Assembly (NCBI GenBank): GCA_030770545.1
Contig: CM061100.1
Span: 4,533,501 to 4,597,500, forward strand
Length of the DNA: 64,000 nucleotides
Source of the DNA: Macropodus opercularis
Taxonomy: Eukaryota; Chordata; Actinopteri; Anabantiformes; Osphronemidae
Direction: 5' to 3'
Shown: one piece after another, positions 12,501 to 22,929 of the stretch
Position numbering within the stretch: the stretch's first letter is position 1
Layout: each line of letters begins with the position of its first letter
Translations under genes and position numbers: made by a program
Notes under the pieces: model-generated
What the model was told of the DNA's origin: nothing
The model's input: only the letters and a program-made list of their open reading frames with translations
Database searches by the model: none

Positions 12501-15500
12501 CTATCACATATCCCTCCATCCCCTTCTGTCTACCTGCATTTATAATCAGATGACATGTCCAACAGCTCAGTGTTGGACCCAGTACATGTACCTAATACTG
12601 CTACTGGTAATTCTCCAAATCCTGCAAGTTATGATTTAATTTTACAAAATTATAGAGTTTATCAGGACGAATGATAACGGACACTCCTGCTAATTATAAC
12701 ACAGCAAGTTCCGCAGTGATGCCACCTCTTACATCTGTGAGGTGCTGGGGTCATCGTGTTTGGCGTCGCGATCGTTATTCAGAATAAGATAATATCACAC
12801 AAATCAAATAATTCGCAGTGTGCCAACGTTGTCTCATATCAGTGGCTTCCAGTGTGCATCTACTTTTCTGTTACTGTTGTTTTCTTTGTCATGGCTTTGT
12901 ATTTGTGTATTATTTTGCCTGACAGAGGTACGTCAATACTGAATTGCTTTGCAACCCAAGCATTGACTTAACATTGAGTTAGTACTAACAAACACACAGG
13001 AACACGTCAACTAAGTCAGAATCCAGCAGCAGATGTGAAGCTGTTGTTGCAACCTGTTCTCCTCAGAATTACGTTCAGATACAGCTGCTTCCTTTAAGGG
13101 GTGAACCTCCTGTCGGCATAGTTGGGGTCAGGCGACATCTTGTTTGTAAGGTTTAAATAAAGGCTTCACTTTGCATTCACATAGGTCATTTGTAATACAG
13201 GACAGAAACCATCTCTCTGGCCTCCATGCACACAGATCTCAGCACCGACTGTTCCACTGCGCTGTAGAAATGTCACACTGCTTCATGCGAAGGGAATGAA
13301 AAGGGAATAATAACTGGGAATTGGTTGCATATGGATGTAATTCACAGGAGACAACGTTGCATTTTTAGAGGAATAATAATATTAAGCCAATTTAGATTTG
13401 CCCTGTAGTGATGTGAATAAAGTTCTCACCGTGCTCTCTACTACACACTGTTTGCCCTTTGACCTCTCCACTCCTTATCTACTGTACATTTGCCCTTTTT
13501 TATAAGCTCCACAGCTACAGTATGTGTTAAACAATCCAACACCTCACAGAGTGATTGACCCCATCCTTTCAGACAAACCATGAAGGGGGTTTTGTCTCAT
13601 ACGAGGGAAGATACCTTGTCATGATCCGTGCTGGTTGTATCGTTTCTATATATGATCTGCATTTGGTTACGTGCTTGTCTTGCTCTAAAAAGGAAAGAAA
13701 AAAAAATAATAACCTTGCTGACGTGTTGCACATTTGACATTATCTTTTATCTATCTAAAAACTATTTGACCAGGAGTCCGTCTTGAGACGAGCACATCTC
13801 GTTTTCAAGAGTGTCCTGGCCGACGAGTAGGCATCAGGTAAACACTTTATTCCAATTCCAATATTGCACCAGGGACTAATTGACTTATAGATTTGGTCTT
13901 ATTATGGATTTGGGCTCAAATTTCTCCTCCAAGAGTTACCCAATTATTACTGAAGTTACATTTGTTTGATCCCTGCATCGGTAACTCATGTCACCCACTC
14001 TAGTCCTGCAGATGTTTTGATGGACACATTCAAAATGTCCACAGCTAAGACAATCAAGGAAACAAAGAAATCTCACGCAGTTTTACATGTCATGATTTTC
14101 CTTTATAAGTTTTTTGGTTGAATAATCAACTGGATTATGAACACATTCACTTCTATAGGTGTGGCATTTTTATCTAGTCTTTGAATGCTACGTTCAAAGC
14201 CTAGTCACAAATCAGATCATGTCTGCAATTTAGTAAAAACTTTACTAATGCAATGTCACACACAGTTTATGTTGTACACACAAATGTCATTTCATTTATA
14301 TTTATTCATGTTTCCACCAGTGTAAAAATGTTTGTTTCTGATTGTCTGTAAATAATATGGGAACAAATTTAGCCTTTACTGACGCTAATCATCTTTTGGT
14401 TCATTTATTTCAATGCAGAGCTACTTCATGTGTGGAGGGCAAAATTCTATTTGTGCCACTATTTCCTCACATACATTTGCTTCAGTCAACATGAAAAACA
14501 TATCCTGCAGTGATAACCAAAAAAAATCTAAATTGAAAATGAAACCTGTAATTTCATTGAAGCCTTGAATGTGTCGCAAATTTGGTGTCTTTTTTATTTC
14601 AAATACAACCTTCATTATTTATATGATGTTTGTTAACATTTCGGTGTTTGTGTTCTGTTTTTTTGTTTCTTTGGTTTCAATTCAAGGATTCAGAAATGGG
14701 CTAATTACTTTTTGGCCATTTTCGAAATTATATCAGTGGTTAAACTGTTTCAATTAAACTAATGTTTTTGACTCTATTGTACTAGGAAACATAAATGAGG
14801 AACGGTTCTCTTCAGTTGGTGAATTGGCCCATTTCTGATCTGGAATATAAATATTATCTTTTCCTTTTTTTTTTACCCATAAGTGGTGTTTAAGTTTTGT
14901 TTATGTTTTCTTTGTTACTTTTCATTTCGCTTTAATATTTTTATTTACTAGCCAGACTTCCCTACAGTCTTTCTAACTAATATAACTGTATTTTGCAGGT
15001 GAGTTCAGAAATGACCAGTTTGGGGAATATTTATGATTTTGTCATGTGTCAGTTTGCCAAACTTCAGTTTGAGTTTTATCTATATTTGCATTGTAAAGAA
15101 AGTGAAAGGTGAGTTCAATTTTACAATCAGAGCAATACATTGATTAAATGGAATCTTTTTACAGTACGAATGCACTGTACAAATCTTTGATGGCAGTTTC
15201 TGCTTCTGTAGTAAAAAAAAAAAAAAAATCAGCTTCCAAGTAGTAAATGCCAAGTGAAAAAAGATCACTAAGAAAATTTAGGCTGTCGCTTTAAAAGTCT
15301 GATAAAGAAAGAAGATGTAATGATGTAATGAGAAAACAGTGGAGGAGAGAAGCAAGAAGAGACCAGAGACAAATCAACTGCACACTATAATATATCAGTA
15401 CACTTTGCTGTGTACCACAATGAAGTTTTATGCGATTTATCCAACTACCTCAATGATGGATTCTCACGTTACAGCAAACATTCAGAACCTTCAACGGTAG

Positions 15501-18045
15501 CAAAAAATAATAATAACTGTGTTGTTCTTCCAATCTACAGTGTTTAACCCTGTCAGCTTTAAAAATGCAATGAAAATTGCCCTGTAAGTTAACAACAACC
15601 TATCAGTTTGTGGTCCTAGTTGTAACTTAGCAGCAGTCGTACTGTCGTGTGGTTCTAGTTGCGAGTTACAGTAGCAGCAGTCGTACGGTCGTGTGTGGTT
15701 CTAGCCTGTAGTGACGGTCGCAGTGAAAGTGAACGCCGTCGAATGGAGAGATTGATTTCGAGGAATTGGCTTCGCAACACGTCATTAATCCATTTCCAAC
15801 TGCTACAGCTGTGAAAGCCCTCTTTTATAAGCGAATGCAAGACTTGCTGGCAGCCTTGAGAGGAGAAAGCCATGCAAGCAAACGCTGCAAAGGGTGAACA
15901 CAGAGGAGAAACGCTTTGCCCTCGAGGACACAGTCTAATGACTTATTGAGTGTAGCAAAAACCTTCAACACGCTAAAAGTCTACTCTGTCTTCTTTACAG
16001 ACAAATAACACGTCACAACATTCGATGCGGACACAGGAAATTAATCTTCTAAACAAATTTGGCCAACGTCATATTATTGTCATTACATAACTGCAGATTC
16101 AGGACGTTATTCTTGGTTTCAGAGTCATTTAGCTTTTTACCATATTCTGCCCCCAAACTCTGAACTCAGCAAAAGAGGTTGGCTTAAAAAAAAAAAAAAA
16201 AGCCACCTGTCAGGTCTTTATTATCAGAGTCCATGACTTGTGACAGGCTGGGAAAGGTTTCCAGCCTGTGGGCTCAAAGTGCCCTTTAAAAAAGTATTTA
16301 TTATACTGAGGGATTATAACATTATTATAATAAAAAGTTCCTAACGTGGATTTAATAAAATGCTTGACACATATACAAGCAGCTTGTGGTAAGACGAATA
16401 GCTTTATCTCATTATATACCTGATGTGGTACAATAGTGTGATAGAAATTGTAGCTCCATTGTTTCGCTTGTTTTCTTTTTCTTTTATTTTTTTAACTAGG
16501 AGTCCTTGTGATGTCTTTGAACCAAGTCGTTATTGTGATCAAATAGAATGTGACTTGATGTGTGGGTCCAACTCATCAGTATTCCCGTGTTCCACCGTCT
16601 ACATTGGCACCTTCACAGTCTTCGCTCTCATGTCACATCTGTCCTTCGCTCACGTATTTCCCATAGTCATCAACATTCAGTGTCTTTGAAAACTCATATT
16701 CAATATGAAAAACCTCAATGGACAAAAAAAATGTGCAGCTTGTAAGATTAAAATAAGTTGAAAAGTGTGTAATGAATTTATACATTTAGAACCAAGCTCT
16801 TCTGCAAAACGGCTCCAAAATGTCTAAAGGTTTTCAAACTACAAGCTGCATCTTTTACTACTGTCCTGCCTGTTTCCTGTGGTGTAGTGCAACCAAAGTT
16901 TGCCATGGCTGTACTTGCTCATCTCTCCTGACTGCATCCCCACAGGGAAGAAGAACTCCTTGCTGCTGCAGAAGTTCCAGAAGGATCTGAACGCCGGCGT
17001 TTTCAACACACAGGAGAACGAGTTGTTGAAGCAGATTATTCGCCAGGACCGGGAGATGGTGATGATGGTGGACCGCAAACAGTCAGTCACCGGGATGAAC
17101 TCAACACCAATGTCAGGAAACTCGATCATTAACTCACCAGCCCAGCCTCCCTTCTCCACTGCCTTTGGCTCCAATCAGCTCCAACAGTCCTCTGTACCCA
17201 TGACCTACAGTGCTTCAGCCATTGCCAATGCCTCTGCTGCCCGCATGATGCCAGCTGCTGCAGCTGCTGCTGTCGCGGCAGCGCAGGGGGTTTACCCTGT
17301 TCCCAGTGTTTCACACGGCAACCTGAATGCGTCAAGCAACCCACAGCAGCAAGGCGCGATCATGTCGCCCTGCTCGTTCACAGCTGCCATGTGTAGCCCA
17401 CCCATACAGACCCCACTGGCTAGCCGGAGCTTCCAGTACGGCTCGCCCACAGCCTCCCAGCTGTCACTCATACAGCAGCCCATTGGCCAACCATCTCTGA
17501 CCACACAGCAGCAGCTGGCTCAGCAGCCTGCTGCGTCATCTGCAACACAGCAACAGCAGCAGCAGCAGCAGCCTCAGCAGCAGGTCCCTTCACCTCAAAG
17601 GGCAGACATCCACAAGAGCACACAGGCTCTTCAGTCGGGCAGTTTGAGTCGAGACGTCCGACACTTATCGGCCTCCCAACCATCACTGCCACATGACACA
17701 TCTCTGGGGCCCAGAGCACACCCCGCCTCAGGAGACTCTCTGGCCTCCATTGTGCCGCCAACGCCGACAACGATCCAGGGAATTAATCTGCAGAGTGGCA
17801 TCCGCACCACAGTGCCCCAGCGGGTTAATTTATTCCGCCAGATGTCGTCAGGAGCTTTGCCCCCAGTGCGCACAGCCGCAGCCGCGGCCGCAGTAGCAGC
17901 GGCAGCGGCGGCGGCAGCAGCAGCATCCTCACCATCATCATCCTCCTCGACCCAGCACAGGGAATCCCCCGGATCTAGGAGAGATTCTGTCCTGAGTAGT
18001 ACAGAGACTGAGCAAGACAAAATGCGCTTTGCATCAAATTTATGA
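3380..18045 (+). CDS. hcn1: HCN1 channel, C-terminal half (four coding exons, 5' partial)
   Basis: Joined exons 3380-3526, 5690-5930, 10995-11159 and 16946-18045 encode the C-linker, cyclic-nucleotide-binding domain and cytoplasmic tail of a hyperpolarisation-activated cation channel, a plasma-membrane tetramer carrying Ih. Phases fit (0, 1, 1), and exon lengths 147, 241 and 165 nt match those remembered for vertebrate HCN genes. Paralogue choice rests on the tail: blocks SPTASQLSL, HKSTQAL, LSASQPSLPH, TVPQRV-LFRQMSSGA and the final RFASNL are those of HCN1 rather than HCN2-4. The terminal SNL is the ligand of the TRIP8b (PEX5R) TPR domain. The cAMP-pocket residues FGEICLL and RRTASV are intact. 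The N-terminus, S1-S6 and GYG filter lie upstream of base 1. Unusual: alanine and glutamine runs in the tail that human HCN1 lacks or has in another form. No frameshift or stop was seen. Confidence 0.95.
3527..5689 (+). other. hcn1: hcn1 intron (2.16 kb)
   Basis: GT (gtgaga) to AG (ccaccag) intron. I saw no gene or structured RNA. A 10-base G run at 5305-5314 is the only simple repeat of note and is a likely sequencing weak spot. Frames of 100-134 codons at 5.2-5.7 kb overlap the intron end and exon in wrong frames and show no family resemblance. Confidence 0.8.
5690..5930 (+). CDS. hcn1: hcn1 coding exon (C-linker end and binding-domain start), 241 nt
   Basis: Acceptor ttccaccag/GAAATT, donor GGAG/gtaaaa, phase 0 in and 1 out. 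It begins EIVNFNCRKLVATMPLF (last C-linker helices) and runs through the first beta strands of the cyclic-nucleotide-binding roll (FQPNDYIIREGTVGKKMYFI, then the hairpin before GSYFG). The glycine-rich IIREGTVG turn is present. Small differences from human, such as S for G after GVA and FN for SS before KEMKLTDG, fall in a surface loop. Confidence 0.95.
8695..8885 (-). repeat. Decayed teleost interspersed repeat
   Basis: On the minus strand this reads as 'ccgtggcccagtggttgctg', then a stretch with 'tctgtggtgtgg', 'gaatgcttgtctgtctctat' and 'ccctgtggcaggttggtgac'. This is the same order of phrases as a very common fish repeat, in which a gene-like head with 'cagtggttagc' is followed by 'aatggttgtctgtctctatgtg' and 'gataggctggcgacctgtcc'. 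The match is from memory and diverged. The family name and exact edges are not claimed. Confidence 0.5.
9120..9215 (+). repeat. Possible relic of a fish repeat ('tctgccagatggca' type)
   Basis: The phrases 'ccttctgccagatggcaaac', 'gggtgaagaggctgcagcg' and 'tgtccttcatgacgccgagg' in this order resemble a repeat frequent in teleost introns (remembered as 'ctgatggcagcagggtgaac' followed by 'gtgtccttgatgatgctgcg'). It is short and diverged, and identification is by eye only. Confidence 0.3.
10995..11159 (+). CDS. hcn1: hcn1 coding exon (cAMP-binding core), 165 nt
   Basis: Acceptor gttgcag/AGATCTG, donor ATCG/gtaaga, phase 1 in and out. With the split codon it encodes [20 protein letters not shown] and on through the C-helix to AIDRLDRIG. 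The phosphate-binding cassette (FGE across the junction, then RRTASV, with the arginine that contacts the cyclic phosphate) and the C-helix arginine are intact, so the domain should bind cAMP. Length is identical to the mammalian exon as remembered. Confidence 0.95.
13768..13821. repeat. Imperfect palindrome / stem-loop
   Basis: Inner arms cttgagacgag (13782-13792) and ctcgttttcaag (13798-13809) pair around a 5-base loop cacat. Outer arms gaccaggagtc (13768-13778) and gtgtcctggcc (13811-13821) pair at most positions. The phrase resembles hairpin-bearing interspersed repeats I recall from teleost introns, so a MITE or SINE relic is the likeliest reading; a small-RNA hairpin is possible but unsupported. 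Confidence 0.45.
15610..15693 (+). repeat. Two-copy minisatellite
   Basis: The unit tggtcctagttgtaacttag followed by cagcagtcgtactgtcgtg (15610-15649) is repeated with small changes at 15650-15693, where 4 extra bases (gtag-like) precede the cagcagtcgta core. A third start, tgtggttctag, follows. It is a local tandem duplication in the intron. Confidence 0.75.
16946..18045 (+). CDS. hcn1: hcn1 last coding exon (C-helix end and cytoplasmic tail)
   Basis: Acceptor ccccacag/GGAAGAAG, phase 1 in, stop TGA at 18043-18045. It encodes KKNSLLLQKFQKDLNAGVFN (end of the binding-domain C-helix) and a low-complexity tail of about 340 residues. In order: a Ser/Asn region; a first alanine run (MMP then AAAAAAVAAA, about 17250-17281); SPCSFTAAMCSPPIQ; SPTASQLSL; a glutamine run (8 Q, then PQQQ, about 17548-17583); HKSTQAL; LSASQPSLPH; TVPQRVNLFRQMSSGA; a second alanine run (six A, V, ten A, 17875-17925); a serine run; and RFASNL at the end. 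The conserved blocks match HCN1 in order. The homopolymer runs are the variable part. Confidence 0.95.
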
Positions 18046-21000
18046 TCCCATTTGTCCAATTTTAAGTTTTTTACATTTAAGTATGTTAGAATTCATTTTT
18101 AAAAATGGATATAAAACAAAAAAAGATAAAAAGGAGGAACTTAAGCTTTTTTGGTTCTCTCAGTTTTCTTCTAATATAACCTCATAGCTATCCTGTACAT
18201 ACAATCCCTTGTATTATATTTTAGACACATTGTCTCCCTAAACTTAAGAATGTATATTATACAGATACGTCTTTTCTTTCATGCCATATGGATGGATTTC
18301 TGATGGTGCGCGTGTGCATGTGACTTTGTATGAGAGCGTGTGCGCGTTTCAAATCCAACTACAATATTTGGCAACGGCAATTTAAAAGCTGTAGTATAAA
18401 CATGAGTCTTCCTTTCTGAGAGATACAAACAAATATATACAACGATTCTGACAATGACTACTTGGTTTTTTACCACTGGGGGAAGAGGAAAACGATCTTC
18501 TCTTATTGAGCAGCTTTAGGCATCACTGTGGAATAATAAATGCAAGCGACTCTAATAACCTTAAAAAGCACACACCGATCTTACAAATGTCGTGATTCAG
18601 AAATCAACGCGAACACTGCGAAGTCTGCAGAGCCCCTCTATCCCCACAGTGGCACACATACAAACCATGACAGTGTTATGGGTCCAAAGGGAATAGATAA
18701 TAGAAATGCTGCTTTCTTTGTTTGTTTTCAAGGACAGTGGAGTGTGGAAAAAGACACGGATGGATGCTGTTGTTTTCTATTTCTAATTTCAGATGGCTGA
18801 GATGTTATGTAATGTTGCTTAAAAATTCTGTGTATATTTATAATATTTATAAACTAAAGATTATCACCATTATGCAATAGACTGTGACATAAAGATTACC
18901 TATATGTGTGCTGTAAATAGTTTTGTAGATCTAGTATTTACAGATACTGTGTGGTGCATTCTCTATCATAACAATGTCTTACTTCTATCAGGAACCTAGA
19001 TATCATCTATATGACAGAGGTTAAGTGACAAAAAAAAACATATGTTTCATAAGAGATACACAAACCTTAATGCAATAGCTAGCACTACTCGATGCTGAGG
19101 AATGCCTGATTGGACGACATTTAACAATCCCTCTCTCCTCCTGGAACATTTATCTACAGTACAAAACACAACCTGGTTTCCGAGACATCCTTTTAAAAAG
19201 TGTGTGTTTTCTACCGCCTCATTTCCCAAAAAGCTGAGGATTTTAAGAATGATTCTTTGGCTTGTATGAGAAGTTTACTTTTTTTAAAAGATGACCAAAA
19301 ATGAGGCTCACATTTTTCTACCTATTCATTACAGCGTTTTTTTTAAACAATTTAGAGTCTAAGCTCACCGCTCACCTGCTTCTTGAGTGAAACTGTACTG
19401 TACGCTGTTATATCACAATTACTGTAGTTGAAAAGCCTAGAATGAGATTTTCAACATATATTAAAACAAAAAAAAAAAAGAAAGAAAAAAAACCCAAAAA
19501 AAACCATCAGGTGTCCAGTCACGTTCTCACATTTTCACCAGTAGATGTTTTCATGTTGCTGCAGGTAATTGTGCGAAAATGCTGGTTTGCATTAAGGTTT
19601 CAGTCTCATGTACATCCAATACATGGGCTTAGTCCCTTTAAACTAACTGGACTGATTGGCTGAGGCAGGGAACCAAAAAGTAACAGGAACTCCTAGAATA
19701 TCTGAATGAGCCACCTAGTATGGCTTGCAGGCCTTTCCCCGTGTTCCAGGCCTTACTCAAACGTTTGTCGCGCTGCATTTCTGTCTAGACTTGTAGCTTT
19801 CGTGACACCAACATATCCCATCAGTTCAAAGTGACTAAGCCCTTTAAAGATGTTAAAAGATTATAAGTCTTTGCTACAGATTGTGTCCATAGTGTAACGA
19901 TACAGTCCACCCACCAATGTCATGGAAGCATGCACTGTCACAAATACTTAAAAAGATACTATCTCAAAAATGTTGACGTTAAATGTAATGTTAGATTCTG
20001 TTTCGTTCATTGTCTGTCGGCCTAGACGTTATACGTACGTGTGTGAACAGAAGCATCAACTCCTCACATGGACATTCTTAAGTATTTGTGCCTAAACTAT
20101 AGCCATGTTCCTTCCTTTGTTACGAGTGTGAGCTCGGTGCGTTCGGGGAGCACTTGTGCACACAGCTGCGCATCCATGCTTAACTATACTCTGTGTGTTC
20201 TATGTCTCAGTGTTTTTAGACCGGACAGGAGTAAGCAATGACGACGGCCAAATGTCTCAGTTTATTGAATTGGTATCTTTACTTACGATGTGATCTTCTA
20301 GAGGCAGGTTTTATTTTTGACATTCTCAGTCAAGCTATATAGAGTATTTAATGAGGTCATGTACAGTTTTAAAAAGTGTAATCTTTAGACTTGCGGTAAT
20401 AGCACGTTGTACAAATTTGGAGCACCTTTATACCTTTCTTTAGAGCTAGCCACTGATGTTTGGGGTGAGTACTGATGTGTGGAATGAAAACCGGCCAAAG
20501 CAAAACATTTAAGTCATTGTCTTTGTTTTGAATCGCACTTTCTGATTTACTACCAATAAGAAAAAGAAGCTTTTTTTGGCTACGTTAGAGGTCGAATGAG
20601 TTAGGAAGCGAGCAATACCCCCGTGAAATCGTGCTGCCCTGATCCTGTATGAGGTTCCGCTGTATATGAGAGGGGTGATGTTCCATTTACAACAGAGAGC
20701 GCTTAATCGTGAATATGCCATAGTGTATAGGAACTAGTGCACAGTGGAGATGGATAGCGGCACTGTTAGTTTGTGCTGTTTTTGATACTTGCCTTTGGAG
20801 GGAGAGCTTCCCAACTATGTGCTTTCTTCACTATACCAATCACTACGAACATACTGGAATGGGCATTAAAGGTGACGTACGACACAAACTAATAAGAATT
20901 CATATTAGCAGTATAAAGACTCTCGACGAACCAGCACATGTGTTTGTATATTTATTAAATTTTTGTGTTTGCTTTGTTGGTTTGAGGGAAATGAACAGAT

Positions 21001-21325
21001 GCAAAAAGAACTGAGACGAATGCCCAGAGAGGACAAACCAAACTTTGTTTTTGGTTTTGCCGACCACAGGTTTCATATGTTTACTGGTGATGTGTGTGGT
21101 GGAGGCGCTCGGTCCTCCAGAACCACACGCACACGGTCACAGATCAGCTCATTCATGTAATCCAAGGCTGAGACAAAACAAGTTGGTTACTTGATACAGA
21201 CGAAAGAAAGGTAAATGTAAACTTTCTTACAACAATATGCAGACAAACAGTGTTTGTCAAAAAATCTTTTTGATTTGTTTTGTTTATTTTGTTTGTAAAT
21301 AATAAACCTTTAAAATATAGAAAAT
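18046..21325 (+). other. hcn1: Probable hcn1 3' UTR
   Basis: Directly follows the stop. It is T/A-rich with runs such as tatatttataatatttataa (about 18831-18850) and no supported ORF. AATAAA occurs at 18535-18540 and at 21301-21306; the second is followed by a GT/T-rich stretch near 21360 (gtgtgtgattctgttttctg), as at a strong poly(A) site. Two TGTAAATA motifs (18912-18919 and 21294-21301) fit the Pumilio consensus UGUANAUA. The 3.3-kb length is an inference from the distal signal; use of the proximal signal would give a UTR of about 0.5 kb. Confidence 0.5.
21301..21306 (+). promoter_or_regulatory. hcn1: Candidate distal poly(A) signal of hcn1
   Basis: AATAAA followed about 55 bases later by a GT-rich element (gtgtgtgattctg). 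It is the best-formed signal downstream of the hcn1 stop on the + strand. A second candidate is AATAAA at 18535-18540. Confidence 0.4.
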
Positions 21326-22912
21326 AAACGACATATTGTCATTTAAAAGAAAAAAAAGAAGTGTGTGATTCTGTTTTCTGCAGTAATTTACATGTTGATC
21401 ACATGGAGATGATTTCAGAGATGAAGCAGCGATGGAGAGGCTCAGAGTCTTCAGGGAGATTGTCTGATACCAGGTATTCATACCATTTATCTTCAGATCC
21501 ACATAAATTAGTCATTCAAACAACAGACTTTTCTGACTACAGACACTAAAATACTTGAACTACTGTTTGCTTTAGTCCATGTACAAACCCACCATTAAAG
21601 AAGTTCTTTTCACTACAGGATACATCTTCCGCGAAACTTGTCCAACTTCTGTCTAATTACTGGGATATTAGGGATTAATAGGATGAATAAATAGTGTTAT
21701 TAGCTGCTGATGGAACTAAAAGTAAATAAAGCAGCGCAGTCAGAGCCAACATGTCGTCGTCATGCGTCCTCTCTACTTCATACAAAGCAGACAGTAGAAG
21801 GAATTATTGATTACCCTTCACTTTACCACTGCACATATACTCATACCGTCTAATATAATCAAATGCAGCCTACAGTATGTATCAATGCCAGTTTATATAA
21901 CAGCGCGTTTACTGTGCAGGCTTTAGTTATTGATGCTGTTTTGAAGTGCATTGCACTGACATTCGTTTCGAATATGCTTTGCAAACCTCTCAGCATAATG
22001 TAATTCAGTACATACATCACTCCAAAACACAAGCCGGGGGAAAATTACAGCGACAGTTACGTATATTAATCAAAATGTTTTCAACTAGAAATACTGGTTA
22101 AAGTACCATTCTGTTTATATGACACCATCACAATACGACAAGTCACTTCAGTTTATATTCTTGCTCTCTCTCTAGAACTGCGATGCAAAAGCAGGTTGTC
22201 ATGACTACAGACGTGCAGCAGGTCTAACTTACAGGTTGCACCTGTCATCGCCGATGCCGCTGGAAGTCTCTCATCCCATCATTCCTTCAGCTGCCACTAC
22301 CCTTCATACATTGTCGAGTCAGGATTTGCCGTCTCTTCCAGACTTGCATGTCTACGGTGAGGATTAGTGGGTGTTATCTCCTTTCAAATAGCACTAGAAT
22401 GAGGTTAGGTTTAGGCTTCGCTGGTCCAGCAGTGTCTCAAGATTTGGGTTTAGAAGAAACAAAGCAAGTAAGACAGCAGAAGACGTGTGTGGTAACCCAG
22501 CCTGGCGGGAAGCATTTACACACTGTGTGGAAATAATGGATCTAAAATGTAATGACTTTCCCTTTAGGAAATTTGAATGAACATATTCATAACCTCTGAT
22601 TTAACTGACAACAGTTCTTCATCCATCAATGCCTTTATGAGTTAATACTCATTATGCCACAACAAGTGCTGTAATGGGTTGGACAGCAGGATGCGACAGG
22701 ATCGGCTGTTTGCTAGTTTCAGAACAGAACATTATGCTCTAACCAGCTGCAAAGTACAGAAGTAGAAGAAATCGTTAAAGCTGTTGCTGTAAGTAGAACA
22801 GAGTTAATGTAATATTCCTATGCAGGGTTCTTTTAATTACCATGTGCACATGTGACCGTTCATCTTTCACATTCAGTATTTCTGTCCTGAGTCAGACTCA
22901 TTTTATTCAGTC

Positions 22913-22929
22913 TGTGTGTGTGTGTGTGT
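22913..22929. repeat. (TG)n microsatellite
   Basis: Perfect dinucleotide run of about 8 units in intergenic DNA. Confidence 0.9.

Larger units (their letters stand above)
11160..16945 (+). other. hcn1: hcn1 last intron (5.79 kb)
   Basis: GT (gtaaga) to AG (ccccacag) intron. It holds a long imperfect palindrome at 13768-13821, a two-copy minisatellite at 15610-15693 and A runs near 15212 and 16186. The part from about 13.9 to 15.3 kb is strongly AT-rich. No supported gene. Confidence 0.8.

Noticed and set aside
17129..18059. Minus-strand ORFs of 70-142 codons opposite the last hcn1 exon
   Set aside because: These are shadows of a GC-rich, repeat-rich coding exon; their own alanine and tryptophan runs come from the complement of GCN and CAG codons.
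18341..18360. tRNA-like phrase 'gcgtttcaaatccaact' in the hcn1 3' UTR
   Set aside because: No acceptor, D or anticodon stems can be drawn around it.
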